DNA of 64,000 nucleotides from Zanthoxylum bungeanum (Eukaryota > Streptophyta > Magnoliopsida > Sapindales > Rutaceae): positions 1 through 64,000 of the forward strand of contig SKCR01041608.1 of NCBI GenBank assembly GCA_019454045.1. The letters are read 5' to 3'. Position numbers and translations under genes: made by a program. Of this stretch, positions 1 through 10,897 are shown in pieces (position 1 is the stretch's first letter; every line of letters starts with the position of its first letter). Under the pieces are notes generated by a model. That model saw nothing but the letters and a program-made list of their open reading frames with translations. It had not been told where the DNA came from and did no database searches.

Positions 1-679
1 TGTTATTCCAAAGAAGAAGAAAAAAAAGTTTAAATAGGTTACAAAAGAAAACCTTAAAGGTGTGAATGGACAAAAATGTCCCTAAAGTGAAATTACCAAA
101 ATACTTAAAACTACCCAAAGCTTTCACTCAATCACGTCCCCAAAAGTCTTTTCCCACCTAAAGTAGCTTAAAACAATGATTAGAAACTAATCTAACTTAA
201 GCTAATTTGAGGTGCTTACATCAAATAATAAATTGTTGTGCTTACTCAATAAGCAAGGTTCTAAGCATAATTAACCCTAATGACCTGGTCAACTAGCTTA
301 ATTACATCATAAATAAAGTCAACATGTCGAGCACAAATGACAAAAATGCCCCCATTTGGCCGTATTCAAATAGTCCCAAAATAGGTCAAATCGGGTCAAA
401 AGAGTGCTGGTGCTGAAGCTGCTCTGCTATGCTTCAGTCTGAGCTGATTTGGATCAAATGAAATAGCTGGGGACCTCTTTGGTTATGCCCATATGTGTCT
501 CTGGTGTGCACTTGACTTGGTTGCTGCAACTGGTCACATAACTCTGAGCTAGTCCCGCAAAGGCCTCTCTGATCTTCTTTGCTCTTTGGCATGTGATTGG
601 ACCTGTTGGTAACTGCATGGGTTCCTCCAAGTAGTTAGCTGTATCCTGTAATGTCTCTGGTGTGGTTGGACTCATGTCA
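1..679 (-). mobile_element. E0: partial LTR of a non-autonomous gypsy element
   Basis: On the minus strand the LTR begins TGACATGAGTCC at 679 and runs off the left edge. The same TGACATG start opens the LTRs of E1 and E3. Towards position 1 the sequence matches the E3 LTR stretch around 24473-24520 (a Phe/Leu-rich T tract before the presumed transcription start), so the window begins inside the LTR, not at its end. The first 220 bases of the LTR (454-675) stay open and encode the C-terminal tail of the upstream pol-like frame, with the motif LPTGPITCQRAKKIREA. A tail coded in the LTR is also seen in E1 and E3. Confidence 0.75.
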
Positions 680-684
680 TTCCC

Positions 685-1230
685 TCATTGTTGAAAAGGA
701 TTCGACCTCGAATCTGAACCTGCATTAAAAATAAAATAAGTCAGAAACATTAAACATTGCAGGAACGCCAAACTCACCATGAAGATCAAGCTTGTAAGTA
801 TTGTCATTGATCCGCTTCAAGACTTGAAATGGACCATCTCCTCTTGGTTGCAACTTGGATCTGTTCCTCTTGCTTATAAAGCCACACCCAATTGCTGAGG
901 TCAAACACAATGCGTTGGAAACATATTATTCTCACCAACTCTGCCTTTCCCTTATCATTCATATTCCCAAGCTTAACAACAATCAAAGATAATAAATCCA
1001 TAGGATTTAAAGAATTAGAATCATAATCAATCTCATAAGGCAAGTAAAAACTAGACGGATGAATGCATCTATTATATGCAAACTCTGGCCCCACTATTGC
1101 GTCTGTGATCTTCTTAGCTCTTTGGCGTGTGATTGGGCCTGTTGGCAATTGCAAAGGCTCTAATGTTCCTTGGGTGACTGCATTCATGTCAAATGTTGTC
1201 CCTTGGATCATGTCAAGGTTGGTTCTGGTA
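685..1230 (-). pseudogene. E0: scrambled integrase C-terminal fragment
   Basis: Read leftward from about 1230, the frame first shows a GPITRQRAKKITDAI tail, which in a normal element lies at the very end of pol inside the LTR. It then jumps directly to the end of the integrase core (EFAYNRCIHPSSFYLPYEI). A frame change follows near 910, and then the integrase C-terminal segment [19 protein letters not shown], ending at [10 protein letters not shown] before the LTR. No catalytic Asp/Glu residues, RT or gag are present. The same tail-then-integrase order occurs in E3 (26910-27537), so it is a shared architecture and not a local accident. It is non-functional as an integrase; any other role is unknown. 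Confidence 0.75.
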
Positions 1231-1281
1231 GCTTCTCTGGGGTTTACGGTGTTCCAAAGTGACTTGTTCTTTATAATCTAA

Positions 1282-2049
1282 TGTCGTCAGGGGTCGTTTC
1301 TTAAATACAAACAAATATACCGTACCTTGAAGACTCGTTCGCTATGTGCAACTTTACAATAACTTATTTTCTTGATTCTTAAGTATACTTATATATCTAC
1401 CAAACCACCCATACCCGTGGCTTAGGCCGTCCCAAACTCGTAGTGGTTTGGTCAACTAAAACTATGGCTGGGTACTTTTGTAAATTACGCAAGCTAACAC
1501 ATAATAGAACCTTGGTTTCAGTTCAACACCGAGGAACCTTACTGATACGCATTTTTGGTCTTTGTTTACCAGGTATTCTATCCTACTGTTGTTGCACCTT
1601 GATCACTTTACTTTATCCTATACTATACCGAGAACTTTTGTGGTTTATGTCTCTGTCTCCTACTTCATCATATTCTCTTGTCTGACACTAGTTCTTTTGA
1701 ATCTCAGTCGTTACTTGATCACTACTTTGTCTCTGCACTGCTCCATCTGAACAACTTCTTTCTTAACTCTTTTATCTTAAAGTTGTATTTCACTTTTATC
1801 ATGTTCTTAAACTACTTCTGAAGGTCTTATGTTCCGGTCCTCTTTTACTATACTTTCATTTACTTCTGAGAGTATCTTGAGGCAACCTACAAGGTACATC
1901 TCTGCTATTGTTATATAACGAGGATTGGGAGGGTGGTAACTTACCCTGAGGTCTTTCTGATTATGGTGATATGGTTGCACATTCTGTTTATCTATGAGCC
2001 TATGACTCTCATGTATATAAATATCTGATGTTTATTCCTACACTAGGGT
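1282..2049. other. No gene; pyrimidine-rich decayed sequence
   Basis: Only short open frames are present and no recognisable domain. The strand is T/C-rich like 6140-7980, on the other side of LINE A. The two stretches may be one old element split by LINE A, but no target duplication of LINE A was found to prove it. Confidence 0.4.
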
Positions 2050-2067
2050 ACTACTTCGAGCGGTGAT

Positions 2068-3167
2068 GTGACTCAGGATGTTTCCACTGACAGGACTCTT
2101 GTTTTGGGTGAGTGCTCTTCTAATGGGTTGGAATCGACTCTGGTTAATCCTCATTTGCCTGTGGTTTCTTCTGAGACAGTTTCCGTGGAAGCTTATGATT
2201 CGTCTACTCCCATGGTTAACAGTTTGGCTAATATGGCCATTGACTCTTTGGATTTCAAGAAATTGGCTTATGGTAACAAATCTAGAAAGGGTTCTGGTGG
2301 TAAGAGGAGTCAGAAACGGCAGTCCCCTAGGGGGGTCGTCGACACTGATTTGTTTGGTTTGGCTCTGTTCTTCTCTGTTTTAATGATTTTTGGTTGTTGG
2401 AACATTCGGGGTCTCAATGACCCATTAAAACATGCTGAAGTTAGGAGGTTTCTTTGTGATGAGAAGCTCTCGTTGTGTGGTTTAGTTGAAACCAAGGTTA
2501 AGGAGGTTAATTTTGTGAATGTCTCTCGTGCGATTAATCCTTCATGGAAGTTTTTTTGCCACTCTGATGTTAGCCTGTTTGGTCGTATCTGGGTTTGTTG
2601 GAACCCTAGCGACATTGATGTTAGCATTATTCATTCTTCAGCTCAAGTTATTCATTGTAGTGTGTCTCATATTTCTGGGATGTGGAATTGTGTAGTTTCG
2701 GTGGTTTATGGTGAGTGTGACTAGGAGAAGCGTCGGGAACTTTGGGCTGACCTGATTTCTAGTGGTAGTGTTTTGATGATTCTCCGTGGCTTGTTTTGGG
2801 AGATTTCAATGCCATCCGTTCTCCGATTGAGCATAGTGGTGGGTCTGTGGCTTGGCCGGATTGGAAAGACGATTTGGGCTGCTGTTTGGGTCAGGCTGGG
2901 TTGGATGATCTTCAGTTCTCTGGTTGTCAGTTTACTTGGTTTAATAAGCAGATTCAGTTTCCTATTTGGCGTAAGTTGGACCGTGTCCTTGTTAATTCTT
3001 CTTGGGAGTGTCTCTTCCCGGGCTCTTCTGCCCGCTTTCTTCCCCCTCGGATTTCTGATCATTCTCATATGGTAGTTAAGCTTGCAGAGCTCCCTAAGAG
3101 GAAAATCCCCTTTAAATTCTTTGATTTTTGGGCTGATCATCCTGATTTTCTCTGTTGTGGTGGCTAG
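2068..3167 (+). pseudogene. LINE A ORF2: endonuclease domain, broken
   Basis: This is the exonuclease-endonuclease-phosphatase-type domain that nicks target DNA for target-primed reverse transcription. The first frame (2068-2724) has a basic Lys/Arg-rich stretch and then the endonuclease start (FGCWNIRGLNDPLKHAEVRR, LCGLVETKV). It stops at 2722-2724. The domain resumes in another frame at 2796-3167 with the GDFNAI motif, a Trp-rich middle and the SDHS motif near the end, both characteristic catalytic motifs of the fold. The break between VVYGECD and the GDFN segment is at least one frameshift plus a stop. The upstream N-terminal part (VTQDVS onward) has no recognised domain and may be the remains of ORF1 fused in frame. 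Confidence 0.85.
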
Positions 3168-3305
3168 GGCGTGGGATATTGACGTTCTTGGTACTCCGAT
3201 GTTTCGTTTATGTTGTAAACTGAAGAGTGTTAAGTTGGCCTTCAAGAAGTTTAATTTTGAGCATTTCTCTAAGATTCCGGTCCAGTTTTAGAGATTAGGA
3301 AGGAG

Positions 3306-5077
3306 TTGGACAGAGTGCAGTGTGCTTTACAGGACTACCCTAGTGACCCTGCCCTGCTAGCTGAAGAAGCTAGTCTTTCGTTACGGTATGGAGACATAAG
3401 TCGGGCTGAGGAAGGATTCAAAAGACAGAAATCTCGTGTTCAGTGGCTTAACCTTGGGGATCAGAATACTAAATTCTTCTTTACTGCTATGAAGAGTTTT
3501 CACAATCGTAGCAAGATCACTTCTATAACTAAGGAGGATGGGACCCGTGTGGGGAAGATGTTTTGGTTAGAGATGAGATTGTTTCTTTTTTTGAGACCCT
3601 TTTAGGTCCTCAGCAAGGTCAGCAGGATTTTGATAGGGTGGCCCTTCAATCTGCTATTACTAGCCATGTGACAGTTGAGCAGAGTGAGACTCTTTCCCGG
3701 GAGGTTTCGGATGAGGAGATTAAGGCTGTCCTGTTCACTTTGAAGGACAATAAAGCTCCAGGCCCAGATGAAATTAATTCGGGTTTCTTTAAGAAGTCTT
3801 GGAATATTGTGGGGAATGATGTCCTTTGTGCTATTCACTCTTTCTTTCCTCTGGGCGTCTCTTGAGGTAGGTTAATGCTACTTCTATTGCTCTGATTCCT
3901 AAGATTCCTAACCCTTCCCAGGTTAAGGATTATAGGCCTATTTCTTGTTGTAATACTATTTACAAGTGTATTGCTAAGCTTATTGCGAATAGGATCAAGG
4001 TTATCCTTCCTTCTGTGATCAGTCATAATCAATCTGCTTTTGTTGCGGGAAGGCATATCAACGACAATATTCTTTTGTGTCAGGAATTGGTTCGGAATTA
4101 TCACCGGACTGGCGGTTCCCGAGATGTGCTATTAAGATTGACTTGATGAAAGCTTATGACACTGTTCGTTGGGATTTCTTGATTGAGGTTTTGCGGACTG
4201 TTGGTATTCCAGAGAGGATGGTGGGTTGGATTCAGGAGTGTATGACTTCTACTAGGTTCTCTGTATCTATTAATGGAGAGTTGCATGGTTTCTTTTCTGG
4301 GGTCGTGGGTTACGACAAGGTGATCCTATGTCTCCTTATCTCTTTGTTTTGGCTATGGAAGTTCTGTCAGGTCTTCTTCGTAATATGGCTTTTAATCCGG
4401 GTTTCAAGTTCCACAGGCGGTGTTCTAAGGACCGTCTTACTCATCTCTGTTTTGCGGATGACCTTATGATTTTTTGTAAAGCAGATGCATCCTCGGTTTC
4501 CTTGATCAAGGATTGTCTCGGGCAGTTCAGTGGTTTATCAGGTTTAATTCCGAATCCAGCTAAAAGTCATTTCTTCTCTTATGGTATCTCGTCTACCCTT
4601 CAGGGCCATCTGCGTCATGTTTTGGGTTTCCAAGTAGGGATTCTTCCAGTGCGGTATTTGGGAGTCCCTTTGATCTCTACTAAACTCCGGGCCTCAGATT
4701 GTGCTTCTCTTGTGGATCGTATTGTTATGCGTGCTAAGAGTTGGAGTAGTAAGTTTCTCTCTTATGCAGGTCGGCTTCAGCTTATTAAGTCTGTGTTGTT
4801 CTCCATTCAAGTTTATTGGTCTTCCTTATTTATTCTTCCTAAGTCTGTTGTTAGGAAGGTGGAGACGATTCTGCGTTCTTTCCTTTGGAAAGGTAGTACG
4901 CTCACCTCTTCTGGGGGAGAGTGGCTTGGAGTAAAGTTTGTTTACCTCTTAAGGAGGGGGGGCTGGGGATTAAGAGTTTGGATTCTTGGAATAGAGCGGC
5001 TATTGTTAAGCACATTTGGTTTCTTTGTTCTGGCCAGGTTTCATCTTGGTCGAATTGGGTTCGCTCTTATTTGTTGA
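3306..5077 (+). pseudogene. LINE A ORF2: reverse transcriptase, broken
   Basis: The non-LTR reverse transcriptase is spread over several frames. 3306-3605 is the linker before RT (SLRYGDISRAEEGFKRQKSR). 3563-3865 carries LKDNKAPGPDEINSGFFKKSW. 3869-4105 lacks an ATG but reads IALIPKIPNPSQVKDYRPIS and SAFVAGRHINDNI. 4077-4469 has IKIDLMKAYDTVRWDFL with the first catalytic Asp. 4328-5077 has LTHLCFADDLMIF with the catalytic Asp pair, then the thumb (NPAKSHFF, VRYLGVPLI). Frame changes lie near 3585, 3866, 4105 and 4330. Motif order and spacing are those of plant L1 elements. It cannot make a full-length enzyme. Confidence 0.88.
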
Positions 5078-6011
5078 GGGGGAGAAGTTTTTGGGAGGTG
5101 CATTGTCCTTCAGACTGCTCTTGGAGCTGGCGTAAGATCTTGGAGCTTCGTTCTTGGTCCCGACGGTGGATGAGAGTTAGGATTGGGAATGGTGAGAAGA
5201 CTTTACTGTGGTTTGATTATTGGCATTCTCTGGGCCCGATTGTGGACACGTTGGGTGAGAGAGTGATTTATGACTCTAGCTTGGATAGGATGGCCACAGT
5301 TGCTTCCATTATCTCTGATTCTACTTGGCGTTGGCCCCCTTCTAGGTCTGCTGCCCTTGTTGACCTGGCTCAGTCCCATCTTCCGTCTCCTTCTAGTTTG
5401 AGGGAGGATGTGCTGGTTTGGGAGGATGATAGGAGTGGGAGATTTTCTGTGGATAGTGCATGGAATGCCATGCGGACAAGGGGAACCTTGCTGCATTGGT
5501 CTCGAGTTGTTTGGTTCCGAAGGCTATTCCCCGCCATTCCTTTCTTCTTTGGATGTCTATTCAGGGAGGCCTTTATACTCATGATAGTTTGATGAGGTTT
5601 GGTATCTCTGTTTGCTCGCGTTGTATTCTATGTGTTGTTCAAGTGAGGACATTGATCATCTTTTCTTCAGTGCCTCTTCTCTTCGAGGGTCTGGTCGTCT
5701 GTACTGGCTATTGTGGGTTAGATTGGAGACGTCGGGATTGGTGTCAGACTGTTGAGTGGTTATGTCAGTTCTCCGATGCTTCTTTACGTCACCTTCTGGT
5801 TCGTTTGTCTTTTGCAGCGTCAGTCTACCATATTTGGAGGGAGAGGAATGCTCGCACTCATGATATGCATATTCGGCCTGTTTCTGCTCTTCTTTATGAT
5901 ATTGTTTTTTATGTTCGGAATCGTGCTAGCTTTTTACGTAAGGTGAAACCATCTTATGACAATAAATGGCTTCACCTTTCGTGGCACTTGCCCGATGACA
6001 TCTTCTGTTGA
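4921..6011 (+). pseudogene. LINE A ORF2: C-terminal zf-RVT region
   Basis: The frame 4921-5592 continues from RT (CLPLKEGGLGIKSLDSWNRA) and enters the zf-RVT domain (RSGRFSVDSAWNAMR). A one-base loss near 5519 moves the rest to 5460-6011, where LFLWMS-type sequence and CSRCILC (zinc-type cysteines) are followed by a short frame disturbance near 5640. The end is VKPSYDNKWLHLSWHLPDDIFC, the same end as in LINE B. There is no RNase H after it, unlike some plant L1 lineages. The domain is thought to help bind template RNA. Confidence 0.85.
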
Positions 6012-6330
6012 TCTTTTGCTTGTTGCCTTTCGGCTTTTCTTCTAGGGGGGCTTGTCCTCTCTAGTTGCATGGGGTATGCCCCTTTGCTCTTTGTATAGTT
6101 TTCTTTTGGTTATAATACTTACTTTATCCAAAAAAAAAAGAAACAACTTTAGACAAATTTGGAAAAGTTTTCCACATTTGTTGACTTTTATGAAAAAAAA
6201 AAACTTTATTTCCTGATCTTTTCCAATAATCGATCTTTGTACTTATTCTGTGAACTTCTTCTAGGGCCATGCTCTCTTACAACTTTCTTGTACTACTTCT
6301 ATACTCATTCGTGTTTAGTCTCTATTGTTT

Positions 6331-6360
6331 TTTTGGATAAGTAAGTATTATAACAAAGAA
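6331..6360 (-). mobile_element. 30-bp extreme 5'-truncated LINE insertion
   Basis: On the minus strand the insert reads TTATAATACTTAC then TTATCC and an A-run, which is the 3' terminus of LINE A/B with a few small differences. It is flanked by the 15-base direct repeat TAGTCTCTATTGTTT at 6316-6330 and 6361-6375, the expected product of target-primed reverse transcription. Confidence 0.75.
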
Positions 6361-7985
6361 TAGTCTCTATTGTTTGACTCTCTAGATTCGTTATTTTCTT
6401 CCTCTGAGTACTGCTATACTCTCTTTACTATTCTTCCTTAAGAAACTTACTCTACTACATAGGTTCCTTTCTTGTCTCAGTTCCTTGAACTCCTTACACC
6501 TATACTTTTTTGAAAACTCTATCAACCTCGATTATTTAGGACATCTTCTACTAAATCTTTAGTTCATGTATTACCTTTTACCTAGTCTTTTCCTTTTTAA
6601 TACCATGAAACGTTTTACAATTTGTTCACTACATTCCTGAGAATCGTTCTCCCTGGTCTATACATACTTCTAAGTCTTAATTCTTTAAGGATCCCTGGAT
6701 TCAACGGTGACTTTCAGACTTAGCTCAACTCATCATGGATTCGATCTATTCTATCACCGATCTGGTTGTCTAACCATCTTGCGATTTGTCTAATCTATCC
6801 ATTGCTCTACTTTACTGGTTCTCATCTTTACTGGCCTTTAAGTTGGGGGGTGGGCATGCGCTCACTGACTTGGTTAGAGTCTTCACTCATTCTTGTTATC
6901 TCCAAGCTATATTACTCACGTCTCTATACGTACTGAATCTTCTTGACACTTCTGTTTTCCTTGTTACTGTTTTCAGATCCTATCTCTTTGGCCCAACGCC
7001 ATGCCACTGAGGTAAATGATGATTCATTCTTCTGACTACTTTTTAGATTTCTGATCTCTTCTCTTGCTATAATCACGGTTATGACACTATGTTCTAATGT
7101 CCATGCTGGTACTCTTATCACTCCTAAATATCTCCAACTTCACGGGTATATCCTTATATTCTTCTACGGATTTCTACTGACTTGGGCTTATCTATAGATT
7201 CTACGACATTTGGTCTATCTTGTGAACTCCTACTGGTCTTGTAGGCCTTGTGCTGATATGTCTAGATCTTTGGGTTATACCTTCTGAGACTTCCTAAATT
7301 CTTTTCTGGGTTATCTACCTTTCATGGTTTCCTGTTTCTGCTCTTAGAGTAAACTTCCATCGGGTTCTCTTACTGTTATTATATCTATGCTGGTAGGGAC
7401 TAGAACAAACATATATCGTGATGAGTTTTGGTGTCCTCGTTCTAATACTCTGTGTCCTGGTAGAATCTATTTCTTATATAAGATAGGTATAAATTGGATT
7501 CCATCGGAACAACTTTCTTAACTGGTATCACTAAGTGATGGTAAACTAGATCTCTAAGTCTTGTCTTCATCGGATTGCTTGGTTATGGCAACTAGTCATT
7601 TTTCTAACGTCATCCATCTTATTTGCCTGCGGGCCTGGGTTTGGGAAATCTAGAATCTCTGCCTTGTCATGGCATTTCCCATCTATAAGAAGCCTCTATG
7701 ATTATTCCTGATTTCTTGCTTCTTTCTGTCTTATGGCTACTCTTGGTTATTCGGGGAATTCACTATCTATACGAGGTGCTCAGGAGCTATTAGATATACT
7801 TGGAAGAATTTTCTGAGAAGGAAAGGAATCTCGCTTGAGGGAAAGAAACTTTATTCATGTCTACTCGGTATTTTACTCTTATTCGGACTTACTATATTAT
7901 TCTTCGTTATCCCAAGTTCTAATGTCTTCCAACTTATCTGATTTTTATACTTCTATCTCTTTACTGTCTCTGAAACTAGTGGTCT

Positions 7986-8160
7986 TGGGGCGTTACGTAT
8001 CTCCGTCCCCCAAGCCACTGAACTAGAACTGGGGGTGCGGATCTATGCTACCCTCCAAGCTCTGAAACTAGGATCTAGGGGCATCTGTCATCCCTAGTCC
8101 TGAACTAGGATCTGTGGGCTTTACATATTGTCGTCCCCCCAGTCCTCTACATGTGCACAT
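7986..8160. repeat. Four imperfect 37-46-bp repeats with a primer-site-like motif
   Basis: Units start with GGGG and three end in a variant of CTGAACTAGGATCT. On the minus strand one unit contains TAGTTTCAGAGC near 8061-8072, ten of twelve bases matching the TGGTATCAGAGC primer site (initiator tRNA-Met) of many plant gypsy elements. This may mark the LTR-internal boundary of the decayed minus-strand element, or be chance. Confidence 0.4.
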
Positions 8161-8508
8161 GTTCACTGTTTGTCAATTCCATGTCTGTACAAGTTACATA
8201 CTGAGGTGGGTTTTTCCCCCATGCCTTGAAAATCATAAAATATTTTCTGAAAACGTTACTTTCTCAGTAAAAATCTTAAATCATAAACTTTTTATGAAAT
8301 GACTGTAATGATAATAAAAATATGGTCTAACGCCCTAAAGTGTAAAATAAGTCCGATATATATATAATAACAAAATGAAAATTAATTTAAAAGGTGTCCA
8401 CTCACTGATTCGGAACTTGTCGGTGACGCCTTGCGATGGTTGCGGAACCGCATCTCTTGATGATATTCTAGAATTAGCAAAATTCATTAGTACCAAGGTT
8501 GCGAATTA

Positions 8509-9349
8509 GAGTTAGGATTGGGAATGGTGAGAAGACTTTATTGTGGTTTGATTTTTGGCATCCTATGGGTCCGATTGTGGACACGTTGGGTGAGAGAGTG
8601 ATTTATGACTCTGGCTTGGATAGGATGGCTACAGTTGCTTCCATTATCTCTGATTCTTCTTGGCGATGGCCCCCATCTAGGTCTGCTGCCCTTGTTGATT
8701 TGGCTCGGTCCCATCTTTCGAATCCTTCTAGTATGAGGGAGGATGAGCTGGTTTGGGAGGATGATAGGAGTGGGAGATTTTCTGTGGATAGTGCATGGGA
8801 TGCCATGCGGACAAGGGGAACCTTGTTGCATTGGTCTCGAGTTGTTTGTTCCGGAAGGCCATTCCCCGCCATTCCTTTTTGCTTTGGATGTCTATTCAAG
8901 GAGGCCTTTGTACTCAAGATAGTTTGATGAGGTTCGGTATCTCTGCTTGCTCGCGTTGTATTCTATGTGGTTGTTCAAGTGAGGACATTGATCATCTTTT
9001 CTTCCAGTGCTTCTTCTCTTCGAGGGTCTGGTCAACTGTGCTGGCTATATGTGGGTTAGATTGGAGATGCTGGGATTGGCTTCAGACTGTTGAGTGGATG
9101 TGTCAGTTTACCGACGCCTCTTTACGTCATCTTCTTGTTCGGCTGTCTTTTGCAGCGTCAGTCTACCATATTATGAGGGAGAGGAATGCCCGCACTCATG
9201 ATGTGCCTTTTCGGCCTATTTCTGTTCTTCTGAGTGATATTGTTTTTGATGTTCAGAATCGTGCTAGCTTATTACGGAAGGTGAAACCATCTTATGACAA
9301 TAAATGGCTTCACCTATCCTGGCACTTGTCCGATGACATCTTCTGTTGA
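8509..9349 (+). pseudogene. LINE B: zf-RVT C-terminal coding remnant
   Basis: The open segment from 8509 (RVRIGNGEKTLLWFDFWHPM) runs to 8927 but loses its proper frame at about 8849, where one G of a TGG codon is missing. The correct frame then runs to the stop at 9347-9349 and includes CSRCILCGCSSEDIDHLFFQC, a cysteine/histidine pattern of the zinc region that is damaged in LINE A. It ends VKPSYDNKWLHLSWHLSDDIFC. There is no start codon of its own and it is a dead-on-arrival copy. Confidence 0.9.
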
Positions 9350-9479
9350 TCTTATTTTGCTTGTAGCCTTTCGGCTTTTCTTCTAGGAGGGCTTGTCCTC
9401 TCTAGTTGCTTGGGGTATGCCCCTTTGCTCTTGTATAGTTTTCTTTTGGTTATAATACTTACTTTATCCACACACAAAA
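8509..9479 (+). mobile_element. LINE B: 5'-truncated L1 copy with 14-bp TSD
   Basis: The copy starts inside the zf-RVT coding region, at the equivalent of 5173 in LINE A, and ends with the shared 3' terminus and a CACACAAAAA tail. AAGGTTGCGAATTA flanks it at 8495-8508 and 9480-9493. Both ends are therefore exact. It belongs to the same family as LINE A. Confidence 0.95.
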
Positions 9480-9493
9480 AAGGTTGCGAATTA

Positions 9494-10222
9494 TATCCTT
9501 ACTTAACAAAATATATTTGTTATTCATGATAACTCATCCTCTTTATGTTAATAATATTTTAGGATGGTCTAACAATTTTTACTACACTCATTCAAGGGTC
9601 TCACAAGCTACTTCGCAAAACTCCATATTATGCCCCTTTTCCATAAAATTTCAATGCACTTAATCGGGGTTGAAATAAAATACTCGCTTATGTGTTTATT
9701 TTATGTTGGCTTTTATAGATCATGATTTAGATACTTAGAACTAAAGTTATGGACTGAAGTTCAGAGGCTGTGCAATTGGAAAAACGGGGCACAGGGGCAG
9801 CAGATATCCCAACTTCAAAAATTCAGTCCAGTCTCATTTTAAGTCTAAAAATTCTAAATTTTGGATATGTTACTACTTTATATGTCTAGTTTATCCAGAA
9901 ATTTACGCTTCATCAATCAGATATCACAAACTGGCTTACAATTAAATCTTTACAGCCTCTCCGGAAAGCATCCTAACCCAACACGGTTACTTAACTTTCT
10001 TATTTCACATTCTCATTTAATTCTTCCAATCCAATGACCCCCCAACAGAATTTGTAATATTATAAGTACTCTTCATAACCTATAAAACATGCTTAATTTC
10101 CTAATTTAAGAAATTACCTAGCTTACTCAATTCATCACCAACACTTAAACACTCATCCAACTTCAAAACTCATCCAATATCACCACTCAAACACAAACCA
10201 TAAACATTAGTTACCAAGCATA
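9494..10222 (-). mobile_element. Decayed gypsy LTR, left portion
   Basis: No coding frame. Removing E1 (with its ATATC duplication) joins this stretch to 33428-34190, and removing LINE B joins it to 8311-8494. Together they look like one minus-strand LTR whose promoter is at about 33754. Lineage is uncertain (Tekay/Del-like by general appearance only). Confidence 0.4.
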
Positions 10223-10675
10223 ATATCTGACATGATCCAGGCCGACAACAAAGCAAAAGACCCATTACAAGTACCAAAGGGCCAATTACGAGGCAGATGA
10301 CCAAAAGACTCAGAGAAGCAATGGCGGGATTAGTTCAAATTTTTATGGCCGATTGCAACAAACAAATAGAGACGCATGTAGGGTTCAATATAGAGGGCCC
10401 AAAGCCACTTCACTTGGCCCAAATCAGTTTTTAATGAAGCTTCACAGGCCTTGGAAGACTTGAAGACTTTGGTATTATTGTAATTTAGCATTTAGGGGCA
10501 TTGTTGTCTTTATGCCTTTAGGGTTTCTCTTTGTAACACTATTTAAACTTTTTTTTTTTTTTTCATTTTGAAAACAATCAACGAATTTGAGAGAATATTA
10601 CAGCTTTATGCTTTTTGGCTATGGCCAAATTCTTGTAAGGGAGGGATTCCCCTTTTCAAGTTAAAATCGACTTAT

Positions 10676-10694
10676 CTAAGTTTGGCAAACTTAG
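10676..10694. other. LTR hairpin 1 (8-3-8)
   Basis: CTAAGTTTGGCAAACTTAG is a perfect 8-bp stem with a 3-base loop. It is identical at 24631-24649, 28049-28067 and 33216-33234, in all four E1/E3 LTRs. Confidence 0.85.
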
Positions 10695-10849
10695 TGGCGT
10701 CTCCATTGCTAGCAAAACACTACAAGGAATCATCTTAAAGGTTCTCAAGGGCAAGTTCTTTGTGGGTCTTCTTTGTGGCCTTGGAAGGGTTTTGTTCCTA
10801 CAAAATCAAATTCGCGGTTCTTGGGGTTCTGTCCGTTGCTTGGGGTTTG

Positions 10850-10868
10850 CTTGGATTTCGAATCCAAG
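10850..10868. other. LTR hairpin 2 (8-3-8)
   Basis: CTTGGATTTCGAATCCAAG has the same stem and loop sizes as hairpin 1 and sits 14 bases before the LTR end. It is identical at 24801-24819, 28223-28241 and 33390-33408. Confidence 0.85.
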
Positions 10869-10884
10869 TGGGTTTCTTGTCATT

Positions 10885-10897
10885 TGGTATCTAGAGC
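10885..10897 (+). promoter_or_regulatory. E1 primer binding site (tRNA-Met type)
   Basis: TGGTATCTAGAGC lies two bases after the LTR. It is the usual TGGTATCAGAGC with one extra T. E3 has a more degraded version, TTGTATCTATATAGC, at the same place. Confidence 0.75.

Larger units (their letters stand above)
2050..6139 (+). mobile_element. LINE A: L1-type non-LTR retrotransposon, frame-broken
   Basis: The order of domains is a basic tail that may be the end of ORF1, an apurinic-type endonuclease, reverse transcriptase and a zf-RVT zinc region. It ends with a short 3' UTR and A10 at 6130-6139. The last bases before the A-run, TAATACTTACTTTATCCA, are shared with LINE B and nearly with the LINE C copies. 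The 5' end is placed where the open frame begins after a stop at 2047 and is approximate. No ORF1 zinc knuckle is visible, so the copy is 5'-truncated. I found no convincing target duplication. Several frameshifts and stops make it inactive. Confidence 0.9.
6140..8494. other. No gene; old pyrimidine-rich LTR-element background
   Basis: No frame longer than about 75 codons and no intact domain. The minus strand is purine-rich and rich in AAG/GAA/AGA, like degraded pol sequence of a gypsy element, but no motif is good enough to name. Positions 8311-8494 resemble the U5 side of a long plant gypsy LTR in minus orientation and continue after LINE B at 9494. Confidence 0.4.
10228..10882 (+). mobile_element. 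E1 5' LTR
   Basis: The 655-bp LTR matches 32770-33422 with scattered substitutions. A T-rich tract follows CTATTTAAACTT near 10539, a weak TATA-like site. Two perfect hairpins lie in the second half (10676-10694 and 10850-10868). Confidence 0.95.

Noticed and set aside
1..10. TG at position 1 as the LTR end of E0
   Set aside because: Nearby sequence matches the middle of the E3 LTR (24473-24520), so the LTR continues outside the window.
1746..1756. Possible target duplication for LINE A (AACAACTT, compare 6141-6150)
   Set aside because: Too short and too far from the LINE start to be convincing.
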